A stretch of 64,000 nucleotides of DNA from Phycisphaeraceae bacterium D3-23 (lineage in GTDB: Bacteria; Planctomycetota; Phycisphaerae; Phycisphaerales; Phycisphaeraceae). Where the stretch lies: positions 372,001 through 436,000 of the forward strand of contig CP114179.1 of NCBI GenBank assembly GCA_039555135.1. Direction: 5' to 3'. This document shows, piece after piece, positions 8,525 to 16,582 of this stretch (within the stretch, counting starts at the first letter, position 1; every line of letters begins with the position of its first letter). The position numbers were made by a program, and so were the translations under genes. Below the pieces are notes generated by a model that did no database searches, was not told the origin of the DNA, and saw only the letters and a program-made list of their open reading frames with translations.

Positions 8525-9439
8525 ATGCCTGACACGATGCTCGACGTCCGCGACACCGCGACCAGTGACAAGTACTACCAGCAAGGCCTCGAAGCCGAGC
8601 AAAACGGCAACCGCGTCGAGGCGATCAAGGCCTACGAGGCCGCCTACACCGCCGACCCCGACAACACCGAGGTCTGCTTCCGCCTCGCCTACAACCTCGA
8701 CCTGTTGGGCGAAGAAGACGAAGCCATCCACCTCTACGAAGAGTGCTGCCGCGTCGAACGGCCCAACCTCAACGCGCTGGTCAACCTCGCCGTCATGTAC
8801 GAGGACCAGAACAAGTACAGCCAGGCCGAACGCTGCATCCGGCAGGTCCTCACGACCGACCCCAACCACGACCGCGCCCGGCTGTACATCCGCGACATCA
8901 TGGCCAGCCGCGAGATGCTCGTCGACGACGAGCAGGAAGCCAAGTCCGTCAAGCAGGACGCGCTGCTCAACACGCCCGTCACCGACTTCGAGCTCTCCGT
9001 CCGCACCCGCAACGCGCTCAAGAAGATGGATATCCGCACGCTGGGCGACCTGCTCAAGGTCACCGAGGCCGAGCTGCGCAGCTTCAAGAACTTCGGCGAC
9101 GCGTCGCTCGAAGAGATCAAGGCCATGCTCGCGCAGAAGCACCTCCGTCTGGGCGAGTCGGTCGAGAAGAGCCAGGAAGAAGTCAAGCAGCGCGTCTACG
9201 ACGAGATCGCCAGCAAGACCGGCGACAGTGAGATGCTCGGCAAGAGCGTCAACGAGCTCGCCCTTTCCGTCCGCGCCCGCAAGGCCCTTGCGCTGCTCAG
9301 CGTCGCGACGCTCGGCGACCTGTGCATGAAGACCGAGGCCGAGCTGATGGGCGTCAAGAACTTCGGCATGACCTCGCTGGTCGAGATCAAAGAAAAACTC
9401 GTCGAGATGGGGCTCTCGCTGCGGACCCTCGAAGCGTAA
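8525..9439 (+). CDS. TPR protein with two RNA polymerase alpha-CTD-like domains
   Basis: A 304-residue soluble protein. Residues about 15-125 form tetratricopeptide repeats (for example EAIKAYEAAYTADPDN and A-E-R-C-I-R-Q-V-L-T-T-D-P-N). Two helix-hairpin-helix domains of the RNA polymerase alpha C-terminal type follow at about 150-210 and 240-303, spaced exactly 90 residues apart (LSVRTRNAL at 157-165, LSVRARKAL at 247-255; KNFGDASLEEIK and KNFGMTSLVEIK). Positions matching E. coli alpha Arg265, Gly296, Ser299 and Glu302 are kept in both (R160/R250, G191/G281, S194/S284, E197/E287); Asn268 is kept in the first only, and Lys298 is lost in both. A role in binding DNA or the transcription machinery is inferred. 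It is flanked by terminators, so it is probably transcribed alone. A 12-base unit (about CCACTAACGCCG) repeats three times near 8469-8505 just upstream. Confidence 0.88.
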   Translation: MPDTMLDVRDTATSDKYYQQGLEAEQNGNRVEAIKAYEAAYTADPDNTEVCFRLAYNLDLLGEEDEAIHLYEECCRVERPNLNALVNLAVMYEDQNKYSQAERCIRQVLTTDPNHDRARLYIRDIMASREMLVDDEQEAKSVKQDALLNTPVTDFELSVRTRNALKKMDIRTLGDLLKVTEAELRSFKNFGDASLEEIKAMLAQKHLRLGESVEKSQEEVKQRVYDEIASKTGDSEMLGKSVNELALSVRARKALALLSVATLGDLCMKTEAELMGVKNFGMTSLVEIKEKLVEMGLSLRTLEA

Positions 9440-9470
9440 GCCGAAACGAGCGACCTCAAAAACACGATAA

Positions 9471-9507
9471 GAACAGCCGCCGCGTCACACGCGGCGGTTG
9501 TCTTTTT
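9471..9507 (+). terminator. Intrinsic terminator after the TPR/alpha-CTD gene
   Basis: A long GC-rich stem (CAGCCGCCGCGT paired with the GCGGCGGTTG side, three-base loop) followed by TCTTTTTC. It lies about 30 bases after the stop at 9439. Confidence 0.88.
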
Positions 9508-9549
9508 CAGTTTGCGGCAAGCATGCGCATCACGACCGACATACGCGGC

Positions 9550-9999
9550 CTACTCCGCCGCTGACGCATCATTCCCACGCCTACAGCAGCACGCTCCCAG
9601 CCACCCACCCAGCAAGACACCCAGCGTCCCCGTCAAAGGTAACAGCGGCAGGCACCAACCCGGGATGTCCGCGCCAAACTCCCGATACATCGGCGGCGCG
9701 AAAATCGCGTAGGGCACCCCGATCAGCACGATCAGCCCCGCCATCCCGATCACCGGCCACCAGGGCCTTGCCCTAGCGATCTTCGTCGCGACAAACGCGC
9801 CGATCGCGCCGGCGGGCAGATACCACGCGATGTTCCAGGCACACATGCCCGGCGTGTTGGCGTCCGCGGAGATCTTTTTCGTCTCCGGGTCCGGCATACT
9901 GTGGAACATCAAGCCGCCGATACCATTAGTCACCATCACGGCGACCTGCACGACCAGGAACCCAACAATCAAAGCTGCGATCAGTCGGCCTGTTGACAT
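9550..9999 (-). CDS. Small integral membrane protein, function unknown
   Basis: About 149 residues from the ATG at 9999, which has GGAG seven bases upstream; a longer frame from 10038 lacks a ribosome-binding site. Four hydrophobic segments are visible: LIAALIVGFLVVQVAVMV, the region around WNIAWYLPAGAIGAFVAT, VIGMAGLIVLIGVPYAIF and LLPLTGTLGVLLGGWLGA. It ends in a short charged tail after CCCRR. I do not recognise the family. It stands alone between the plus-strand TPR gene and the PilZ gene. Confidence 0.7.
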   Translation of the reverse strand: MSTGRLIAALIVGFLVVQVAVMVTNGIGGLMFHSMPDPETKKISADANTPGMCAWNIAWYLPAGAIGAFVATKIARARPWWPVIGMAGLIVLIGVPYAIFAPPMYREFGADIPGWCLPLLPLTGTLGVLLGGWLGACCCRRGNDASAAE

Positions 10000-10115
10000 G
10001 ACGAAACTCCGGCCGACGGCGATCGACCGGGCACGCACCGCCAGCAGGCCTTTGAGGGGCCCGGCCGCGAATCAGGATAATCGATCGGCTAGAAGTTCGT
10101 CGAACACGCCCAGCG

Positions 10116-10919
10116 CTACGCCCTTCGGCGCTTGAGCTGTTGGCGTTGCAGCCACGCGCCGTACTGCACCAGCCGTGACTCCAATGCCTTGCCTTCCTTG
10201 CCCTCGGGCAGCTCGAAACGCAGGCCGAGATACAGCCCGGTCGTATCGAGCGGCGAGAGATGGACGAGCGTCGTGTCGAGGTCGATGACTTCGTTGTCCG
10301 ACTGGATCTCCAGCCGGCAGCGGTACTTCGTATCACCCTGAATCTCGCGGAGTAAGTCGCGGCTGGCGCGGATCGAGACACCCATGCCACCGCCGCCGAG
10401 GTTGACCATGCGGGCTCGGACTTCGTCTTCGATATCTTTGCCGTGGGCCAGCAGACTCACGGTACCCAGGTCCGCCCCGGCCGTATTCACGCGGAAGAAC
10501 GATCGGCGCTGGTCGGGCCGGATGCGTTTGGCGGGGCCGAGTTTGAAGCAGGTGACGCGCGTCGCCCGGTTGATCTGTTTCGCCGCGACCTCGCGCAGCT
10601 CGCAGTCGCCAAGCATGCGCTGATTGTTGACAACAAGTAGCAGCTCGATCGTATCGCCGACGCGGAACGCGTGGTCGAGCACCGACTGGTCGGGGCGCTC
10701 GACGATGATCTCGCCGTCCTTGCTGACCTCGAACAGCCGGCTCTTGTAGACCTTGCGCGTGTCGTCGGCGCTCGCGCCGCGCGGCGCGAGCTCGACGCCC
10801 CCGTCGCGTTTGGACAGGTGGGCCAGGAACTGCTTCCAGTCGCGTTGGTCGATCTTGCTCAAGCCGGCCGCCTCTCTCCCGTTCCGCCCCGCCGTCACGG
10901 CTCCTCCGCCACGGCCCAT
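10116..10919 (-). CDS. PilZ-domain protein, probable cyclic-di-GMP effector
   Basis: About 267 residues from the ATG at 10919. A TTG at 10862 with GAGAGG upstream would give 248 residues and may be the true start, since the first 19 residues are low-complexity Gly/Ala/Arg. The N-terminal half resembles the YcgR N-terminal beta barrel; the C-terminal PilZ domain begins with RRSFFR, the arginine-rich cyclic-di-GMP motif, followed by VNLGGGGMGVSI, matching the (D/N)-x-S-x-x-G motif with Gly in place of Ser. Such proteins change motility or surface behaviour when the messenger binds. No flagellar gene is nearby; the MshEN protein at 32804 is another possible cyclic-di-GMP reader in this window. 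Confidence 0.82.
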   Translation of the reverse strand: MGRGGGAVTAGRNGREAAGLSKIDQRDWKQFLAHLSKRDGGVELAPRGASADDTRKVYKSRLFEVSKDGEIIVERPDQSVLDHAFRVGDTIELLLVVNNQRMLGDCELREVAAKQINRATRVTCFKLGPAKRIRPDQRRSFFRVNTAGADLGTVSLLAHGKDIEDEVRARMVNLGGGGMGVSIRASRDLLREIQGDTKYRCRLEIQSDNEVIDLDTTLVHLSPLDTTGLYLGLRFELPEGKEGKALESRLVQYGAWLQRQQLKRRRA

Positions 10920-11021
10920 CAACGCGCCGCCCGCGCGACACCTTCCTCCCCTACATCGGACCAACCCCGGCCCGACTTCACGCCAAAACAGCCCAGCCCG
11001 CACGATCGCTACACTGCAACG

Positions 11022-11819
11022 ATGCCTACCCCCGGCCACGGCTCCGACCTCACCCTCGCACCGACCCTCGGCCCGCTGGTACGCGCGAGCAGACGCCCGG
11101 TCCGCGCGGCGTTCTCGGCCCTCGCCGACCTCGGGTTCCGCAGCGTCCAGCTCGACGCCGGCCTCCCCGGCATCCGCCCACGCGAGCTCGACCAGCGCGC
11201 CAGGCGAGACCTGGCCGCCGCCGCCCTGCGCGCGGGACTCGCGATCACCGGGATCGACCTGTTCATCCCTCGCCAACACTTGCTCGAACCCGAGCACCTG
11301 GATCGCGCGACCCAGGCCCTCTTCGCCGCGCTCCAGTTCGCCGCCGACCTCGGCCGCGTACCGCTGAGCGTGGCCTTACCGATCGCCGAGTTATCAAGTG
11401 AGGTTACGGATGCGCTGCTCGCACTGGCCGATGCGCGGGGCGTGATGCTTGCGGTGCATGCGGAGGACCAGCCCGAGGCCTTGTCGGCATGGATCGCCGA
11501 GTCTGGTGAGGGGATCGCCGGGATCGCGCTCGATCCAGCGCCTGTGCTGGCTTCACAAAACGACCCGGTGCAGCGCCTGCAACAGGCGGGCAAGCTGCTC
11601 GCGATCTCGCGTCTCAGCGACACCCAGCGCGGCCTTGGCGACGGCTCGCGGCTGCCCATCGGCGCGGGCGACCTCGACATCTCGGGCTACCGCATCAGCG
11701 CCGACCTCGCGCCCGACCGCCTCGGCCCGGTCGTCCTCGACCTGCGCGGGCTGACCGACCCGGCAGGCGCTGCGGCCGCCGGCAAACGCGCATGGGACAA
11801 CGCCGCGGTGAAGTTTTAG
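11022..11819 (+). CDS. Xylose-isomerase-like TIM-barrel protein
   Basis: 265 residues. The pattern of alternating strands and helices (VRAAFSALADLGFRSVQLDA, LAITGIDLFIP, VMLAVHAEDQPEALSAWI, IAGIALDPAPVLA) fits the sugar phosphate isomerase/epimerase superfamily. Several acidic and His positions usual for metal binding in that superfamily are hard to place: only H-A-E and L-D-P are evident, so the catalytic competence is uncertain. It is divergent from the PilZ gene and ends just before a compound palindrome. No pathway can be assigned. Confidence 0.72.
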   Translation: MPTPGHGSDLTLAPTLGPLVRASRRPVRAAFSALADLGFRSVQLDAGLPGIRPRELDQRARRDLAAAALRAGLAITGIDLFIPRQHLLEPEHLDRATQALFAALQFAADLGRVPLSVALPIAELSSEVTDALLALADARGVMLAVHAEDQPEALSAWIAESGEGIAGIALDPAPVLASQNDPVQRLQQAGKLLAISRLSDTQRGLGDGSRLPIGAGDLDISGYRISADLAPDRLGPVVLDLRGLTDPAGAAAAGKRAWDNAAVKF

Positions 11820-11849
11820 AACGCGCGGTCGCCGCAGAACAAACCAACC

Positions 11850-11948
11850 GTGGGGCAGACATTCCTGTCTGCCATCAGGACGCAGTCCTGACTTCGAACC
11901 AAAGATTTTTCGGCTGCGCCGAATGGCAGACAAAACTGCCTGCCCCAC
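11850..11948. repeat. Compound palindrome with three hairpins inside 9-bp closing arms
   Basis: Closing arms GTGGGGCAG (11850-11858) and CTGCCCCAC (11940-11948). Inside are GGCAGACA/TGTCTGCC (11854-11873), TCAGGAC/GTCCTGA (11875-11891) and TTCGGC/GCCGAA (11909-11923). Folded, this is cloverleaf-like. The right arm touches the stop codon of the minus-strand gene that begins at 13214. A related element lies at 37371-37505. Confidence 0.75.
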
Positions 11949-13214
11949 TCAGGCGCTGCGGGACAATGACCGCTCATTCGGCGCGGGTTCCGCAGCATTA
12001 CCCTGCTCCGCAGGCGAATCCGACGCCACCTCGGCACGACCCCCTGCGCCGCCAGCTTCCTCCTCTGCCTGCGGGTGCAGATGGATTCCCCCTTTGAGCA
12101 GGCCCAGTGCGCCGAGCAGGCCCAGCACGATCGCATACCCGCGGTAGATCACCATCATCATCGCGACCTGATGCGCCGTCGCGCGGACGCCGTCCGCCAG
12201 CAAGCCCACCGTCACGACGTCCATCGGCCCGAGCCCCAACGGCCCGCTGATCGGCAAGGAGCCCACCAGCACCGCCACCGGCACCGTGCCCATGAGGTAG
12301 TCCACCGGCTGCGTGATCCCCAACGCGTAGCCGGCCGTGGCGATCGACAGCGCGACCAACCCATGCACCGGCAAGCTCATCAGCACTGCCCCCAGCAACG
12401 CGCGCTTGTGGTTGCCGTACGCGACCGCCGCGCTGTCGAGGTTGCGCAGCATCCCGCCGCCGGGCAGCTTGTTCATCAGCCAGTCGAAGCCGACCTTCCG
12501 TCGCAGCGTCGGGTGGCTGTACAGCCAGGCGAACAGCACGACGCCGATCAACGCGGCCCACATGAACAGCGTGATCCTCCGCACGACCGGGTGGTCGAGC
12601 ATCGTGAGCCCAACCAGCGCGACCAATAGCACGAGCCCGAGCAGCCCGCACGCGCGGTCGACGATGACGCTCATCACCGCGACGCTGCGCTGGCTCGACC
12701 CCTTCGCGGCGTAGTAGGCCTTCATCACATCGCCGCCCGTCGCGCCGGGCATACAAAGGTTGAAGAACACGCCGACCATGGTCAGCCGGAACGTCTTGAC
12801 CGGCGTGACGTCCATCCCGCGCACGCGCATCAGCAAGTACCACCGCGCCGCGCCGATCAGGTAGATCGGGCTCAGCAGCAGCAGCCCCAGCAATAGCAGC
12901 TTGCCATCGGCCTGCCGCACGGTCGTCGCGAACGACGGCTTGAAGCGCGGGCCTTCGCCGTCGGTCGTCAGCTCGGACTTATTGATCCACACGTCCTGGC
13001 GCGGCTTGTCGACCCGGTATCCGATCCGGTAGGCCGAGTCGGTCTCTTCGAGGACCGAGTAGGACGCGCCCGCCTCGCCGCCGGTCATGCCCGGCCCGGC
13101 CACATACCCCGCCGGCAGGTGGACCTGATCCGACCAGTTGAGATTCATGATGAGGAAGGTGATCCCCGCCGCGGCGATCGCGAGGCGGAAGATCGTACCC
13201 AGGTGCTTTTTCAT
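11949..13214 (-). CDS. YbhN/LPG-synthase-TM family membrane protein
   Basis: 421 residues with the hallmarks of the UPF0104 / lysylphosphatidylglycerol-synthase transmembrane family: an N-terminal anchor, then R-W-Y-L-L-M-R-V-R-G-M, F-F-N-L-C-M-P-G-A-T-G-G-D-V-M-K-A-Y and G-P-L-G-L-G-P-M-D embedded in about eight membrane segments. Family members are integral inner-membrane proteins proposed to move or modify lipids; no catalytic LPG-synthase domain is attached. Between the first and second membrane segments is a soluble insert of about 90 residues (about 30-120). The C-terminal 35 residues are hydrophilic. It is divergent from the prenyltransferase-repeat gene, which could be relevant to isoprenoid lipids, but this is only proximity. 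Confidence 0.85.
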   Translation of the reverse strand: MKKHLGTIFRLAIAAAGITFLIMNLNWSDQVHLPAGYVAGPGMTGGEAGASYSVLEETDSAYRIGYRVDKPRQDVWINKSELTTDGEGPRFKPSFATTVRQADGKLLLLGLLLLSPIYLIGAARWYLLMRVRGMDVTPVKTFRLTMVGVFFNLCMPGATGGDVMKAYYAAKGSSQRSVAVMSVIVDRACGLLGLVLLVALVGLTMLDHPVVRRITLFMWAALIGVVLFAWLYSHPTLRRKVGFDWLMNKLPGGGMLRNLDSAAVAYGNHKRALLGAVLMSLPVHGLVALSIATAGYALGITQPVDYLMGTVPVAVLVGSLPISGPLGLGPMDVVTVGLLADGVRATAHQVAMMMVIYRGYAIVLGLLGALGLLKGGIHLHPQAEEEAGGAGGRAEVASDSPAEQGNAAEPAPNERSLSRSA

Positions 13215-13389
13215 ATCGCGTCGCCGAGCCCTGTAAACGTCGTCGTGCCCTTCTTATCGTCCACTATTGGCCCCCGACTGTACGCCCAAAATCGACTGCA
13301 ATCTGTGCATCGGCGTCTACAATAACGATGTATCGACCGATAGCCCTAGTCCCTGCCATACCCGCGACCCTACCGCCCGGAGCGACACC

Positions 13390-14595
13390 ATGCGACTGCC
13401 CGCCCCCCTGCTTGCCCTCGCCCTGATGACCAGTCTGCTCGCCGCGCCCCGCGTCAAGGCCCTCGACGATGCGCACTGGCAGATCGCCAACACCTCGATC
13501 GACGCCGGCATCGCGTACCTCCTCGAATCCCAAAATGAAGACGGCTCGTGGATCCCCGAGCCCGGCCCGGCCGTGACGGGCCTCGCCCTGACCGCGCTGC
13601 TCCAGCACCCCGAGATCGACGCCGACCACCCCGCCGCCGCCAAGGCCATCGCGTACATCCTGTCGCACGTCCAGGAAGACGGCTCGATCCGCAGCGGGCC
13701 CGATGGCATCCTCGCCAACTACAACACCGCGCTGTGCCTCTCGGCGCTCGCCAAGGTCTACAACAACGAAGACGCCGCCGCCGCCATCGCCGCCGGGCAG
13801 GAATACCTCCGCGGCACGCAGTGGATCGTCGGCATGGTCGACCCCAACGGCGACACGATCACCGAAGACCACCCCTACGTCGGCGGCTTCGGCTACGGCA
13901 AGCACGGCCGGCCCGACCTCTCCAACACCCAGCTCGCGCTCCAGGCCATGCACGACACCGGCTGCGACTGCGACGACCCCGCCTTCCAACGCGCGCTCGT
14001 CTTCCTCAACCGCACCCAGGCCATCGAAAGTAACGACCTCTACGCCGACCAGATCAACCTCGAAGAGGGCAACCACGGCGGGTTCATCTACGCACCCTCA
14101 CTCAACAGCGACAACATCGAAACGCCCGAGTCCAAGGCCGACCCCGAGCAGATGGATGAGGCCCTCGAAGGCGCGACCGTCTCCAACCTCCGCACCTACG
14201 GCGGCATGACGTACTCGGGCTTCAAGACCCTGCTCTACGCCAACCTCGAACGCGACGACCCCCGCGTCCAGGCCGTGTTGGGTTGGATCGCCCACAACTA
14301 CGAGTTCGACCACAACCCCGGCATGCCCGACGAAGTGAAGCTGCAGGGGCTGTACTACTACTACCTCTCGATGGCGCGGGCGCTGGATGCTTGGGGGAGC
14401 AGCAGTGTGAGTGTCTTCGAAGGCGAGCCCGGCGAAACCGCCACGCGCGACTGGGCCAACGACCTGGTCGACAAGCTCGCGTCGATGCAGGCCGAGGACG
14501 GCTCATGGACCAACACCGCCAGCCGGTGGATGGAAGACAGCCCGGTCCTCTGCACGGCCTACGCGGTGCAGGCGCTGCAGGCGGCGACGGACTAA
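13390..14595 (+). CDS. Exported prenyltransferase/squalene-oxidase-repeat protein
   Basis: 401 residues from the ATG at 13390. A signal peptide (LLALALMTSLLAAPRVKA) is followed by repeats of the alpha/alpha-barrel type: YLLESQNEDGSW, VQEDGSIRSG, a middle repeat around DLSNTQLALQAMHD, and MQAEDGSWTN near the end. The QxxDGSW motif marks the terpene cyclase/prenyltransferase repeat superfamily, but the DxDD motif of squalene-hopene cyclases is absent, so cyclase activity is not supported. Planctomycetes encode many such secreted proteins of unknown role. A TACAAT hexamer at 13318 is a possible -10 box. The gene is followed by a compound palindrome. Confidence 0.85.
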   Translation: MRLPAPLLALALMTSLLAAPRVKALDDAHWQIANTSIDAGIAYLLESQNEDGSWIPEPGPAVTGLALTALLQHPEIDADHPAAAKAIAYILSHVQEDGSIRSGPDGILANYNTALCLSALAKVYNNEDAAAAIAAGQEYLRGTQWIVGMVDPNGDTITEDHPYVGGFGYGKHGRPDLSNTQLALQAMHDTGCDCDDPAFQRALVFLNRTQAIESNDLYADQINLEEGNHGGFIYAPSLNSDNIETPESKADPEQMDEALEGATVSNLRTYGGMTYSGFKTLLYANLERDDPRVQAVLGWIAHNYEFDHNPGMPDEVKLQGLYYYYLSMARALDAWGSSSVSVFEGEPGETATRDWANDLVDKLASMQAEDGSWTNTASRWMEDSPVLCTAYAVQALQAATD

Positions 14596-14618
14596 GCAAC
14601 AGCTTTAACATGTAACCC

Positions 14619-14669
14619 GAAGCCCAGCCCCTTTGGGGCTGCGTCCCACAGATGCAATCTGTGGGCTTC
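14619..14669. repeat. GAAGCCCA...TGGGCTTC compound palindrome
   Basis: Closing arms GAAGCCCA (14619-14626) and TGGGCTTC (14662-14669) enclose AGCCCC TTT GGGGCT (14626-14640) and CCCACAGAT GCA ATCTGTGGG (14645-14665). It has the same architecture as 44125-44178 but with the two hairpins in swapped order. It lies between two plus-strand genes. Confidence 0.8.
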
Positions 14670-14722
14670 TGTCGCTATCGAATTGCTGCACATCACTCCC
14701 GAATCCACCCGATAACCCGGGT

Positions 14723-15853
14723 ATGAACCGACGCAAACTGATGACCGGGCTCGTGATCGCGGGGGTGCTACTGCTGATCACGCCGTTGACGCTCCGGCTG
14801 CTGGGGTTTGGGGCGACGCCCGGGGTCGCGGCCCAGGCGGACTACTTCCCGGTACAAGACAACGAAACCGGCAAATGGGGGTTTGTTGATGCCGAGGGCA
14901 ATGCTCTGACGCCAGCGGTCTTTGACTGGGCGGGTGATTTCCGCCACGGCCGGGGGCTCGCGCAGGTGATGCTCGGCGGCAAGCCGGTCATGGGCTATAT
15001 CGACGCGACGTTCAAGAAGGAAGGCGACTGGGCCATCACGCCGCGCTTCGAGTTGGCGGATGTCGATGACACTGCGGCGCGCGGGTTCTTTGATGAACTC
15101 GCCGCTGCGCGGCACGATGACGGTGTCTGGGGCTATATCGACCCGGCCGGCGAGTGGGCGATCGAGCCGCGTTTTGCGGCGCACGAATTGATGCCTGAGT
15201 TGCAGGCGTGCGGCGACTTCGCGGACGGCATGGCCTGGTTCCAGGAAGCCGAGGCGGTGATGAGCAACGTCACCGACGAGCACGGCCAACTCGTGCGCGA
15301 CGCCGACGGCGCGATCGTGCAGGAGCCGACCCTGCGCATCCGGTACGGCTACATCAACCGCAAGGGCGACGCCGTGATCCATGCGCAGTTCCAGCTCGCG
15401 CAGGACTTCGGCGAGGGGCTGGCGGGTGTGCGCTACGAGACCTCGGAGGGCTGGGGTTTTATCGACCGGCGTGGCCACCGCCAGATCAGCCCGCAGTTCG
15501 AAGCCGTCGGCCGATTCGCGCAGGGCCTGTGCCCGGCCAAGCTGCACGGCAAGTGGGGCTACATCGACCGCGAGGGCGGGTGGGTGATCGAGCCGACGTT
15601 TGCTGAAGCGCGCGAGTTTGAGGGCGATCTCGCGCCGGCTCGCGACGTCGGCGGGCGCTGGGGCTACATCAATCCCGAGGGCAGCTTCGTCATCGCCCCG
15701 CAGTTCGACGACGACCCCAGGCCCGGCATGTTCAACGACGCCCGCCCTTTCGACGGCGGCGTCGCGCGCGTCATGCTTGAAGGCAAGGCGTGCTACATCG
15801 ATACGTCGGGCGAGGTGGTTTGGCCGCGCGGCGTTGCCGCAAGTGAACAGTGA
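14723..15853 (+). CDS. Membrane-anchored WG-repeat protein
   Basis: 376 residues from the ATG at 14723. An N-terminal membrane anchor (LVIAGVLLLITPLTLRLLG) is followed by about seven WG (KWG) repeats: KWGFVDAEG, VWGYIDPAGEWAIEPRF, RYGYINRKGDAVI, GWGFIDRRGHRQISPQF, KWGYIDREGGWVIEPTF and RWGYINPEGSFVIAPQF. The repeats build a beta structure thought to mediate binding; no enzymatic role is known. The gene's last codons lie inside a palindromic stretch (15842-15923), so its 3' end is also part of a likely terminator or repeat. Confidence 0.88.
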   Translation: MNRRKLMTGLVIAGVLLLITPLTLRLLGFGATPGVAAQADYFPVQDNETGKWGFVDAEGNALTPAVFDWAGDFRHGRGLAQVMLGGKPVMGYIDATFKKEGDWAITPRFELADVDDTAARGFFDELAAARHDDGVWGYIDPAGEWAIEPRFAAHELMPELQACGDFADGMAWFQEAEAVMSNVTDEHGQLVRDADGAIVQEPTLRIRYGYINRKGDAVIHAQFQLAQDFGEGLAGVRYETSEGWGFIDRRGHRQISPQFEAVGRFAQGLCPAKLHGKWGYIDREGGWVIEPTFAEAREFEGDLAPARDVGGRWGYINPEGSFVIAPQFDDDPRPGMFNDARPFDGGVARVMLEGKACYIDTSGEVVWPRGVAASEQ

Positions 15854-15923
15854 ATCGTTCACAGCCAGCCGTGAGAATCCAGACCCCTTCCCGCTGTTCA
15901 CGAATCACTGTGAACTGTTCACT
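15842..15923. repeat. Palindromic stretch between convergent genes
   Basis: AGTGAACAGT (15842-15851) pairs with ACTGTTCACT (15914-15923). Within it are two smaller hairpins, GTGAA TCG TTCAC (15850-15862) and GTTCAC with GTGAAC (about 15895-15914). The left arm includes the stop codon of the WG-repeat gene, and the right arm ends 14 bases before the stop of the convergent coiled-coil gene. It may be a bidirectional terminator, although no long T tract follows. Confidence 0.6.
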
Positions 15924-15937
15924 TCGGCGCAGCCGTG

Positions 15938-16393
15938 CTACTCGACACGCCGCAGCCGGTTGTCGAGGTTACGTAGCTCACGCTGCAGCGCGTCGATCTC
16001 ACGTTCGATCCCTGCAACGCGGTTGTGGTCGAGGCGTTCCATGCGGGTCTGCAGTGTCTCCATTGCGCGTTCGAGCTGGCGGATCGCGCGGTCCTGGTCG
16101 CCGTCAGTGCCGTCGCCTTCTTCGCCGTCGTCCTCGGCCGCTTCGAGGTCGCGCGCGATGCTCTCCAACTCGAGCTCGGCCGCGCGGAGACGGGCATCGA
16201 TCGAGCCGGCGTTGCGCTGGGGTTGGCCCAGCAGCCGTTCAAGTGTGGCGATGCGTTCCTCGTGTTCGGCGACCAGCGCCGCAACCGCGGCATCGCCCCC
16301 GGCAGCGTCATCATCCCCGACGACCGGGCGCGCGGCCCACAGCGTCAAGATCAGCAGGACCAGCCCGAGCGACATGGCGTTTCGTTTCAGCAT
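15938..16393 (-). CDS. Exported coiled-coil protein, function unknown
   Basis: 151 residues. A signal peptide or anchor (MSLGLVLLILTLWAARPVVG) precedes a long heptad-rich segment from about residue 40 to the end (leucine-rich EHEERIATLERLL and IEREIDALQRELRNLDNRL), interrupted near 90 by an acidic Gly-rich linker. This predicts a periplasmic coiled coil. I recognise no family. The gene is convergent with the WG-repeat gene. Confidence 0.65.
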   Translation of the reverse strand: MLKRNAMSLGLVLLILTLWAARPVVGDDDAAGGDAAVAALVAEHEERIATLERLLGQPQRNAGSIDARLRAAELELESIARDLEAAEDDGEEGDGTDGDQDRAIRQLERAMETLQTRMERLDHNRVAGIEREIDALQRELRNLDNRLRRVE

Positions 16394-16473
16394 TGTGTTT
16401 GCTCCGTTGGAGAATGGGGCGTCTGTGTGATTCTAGCTCGTCACATTGGCCGCGTCTGACGCTGAGAATAACC

Positions 16474-16541
16474 GCGTTGCTACACAACGCCGGTGCCTTG
16501 CATCAAGCCGCGCGGGCGGGACCGGCACCGCGTAGCGGTGC
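16474..16541. repeat. GCACCGC-GTA-GCGGTGC palindromic element, copy 1
   Basis: Contains GCGTTG/CAACGC (16474-16490), GGTGCC/GGCACC (16492-16529) and GCACCGC GTA GCGGTGC (16525-16541). The blocks CAACGCCGGTGCC and GCACCGCGTAGCGGTGCGG recur at 46881-46925, about 30 kb away, with a different middle. It lies in the gap upstream of the coiled-coil gene and downstream of pdxA. Confidence 0.7.
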
Positions 16542-16582
16542 GGCTATTTTGCAATGCGCATTACCGACTTCAAAAAACGACG

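Noticed and set aside
13318-13323. A firm promoter call for the prenyltransferase-repeat gene
   Set aside because: TACAAT is present but no -35 hexamer lies at the proper distance.
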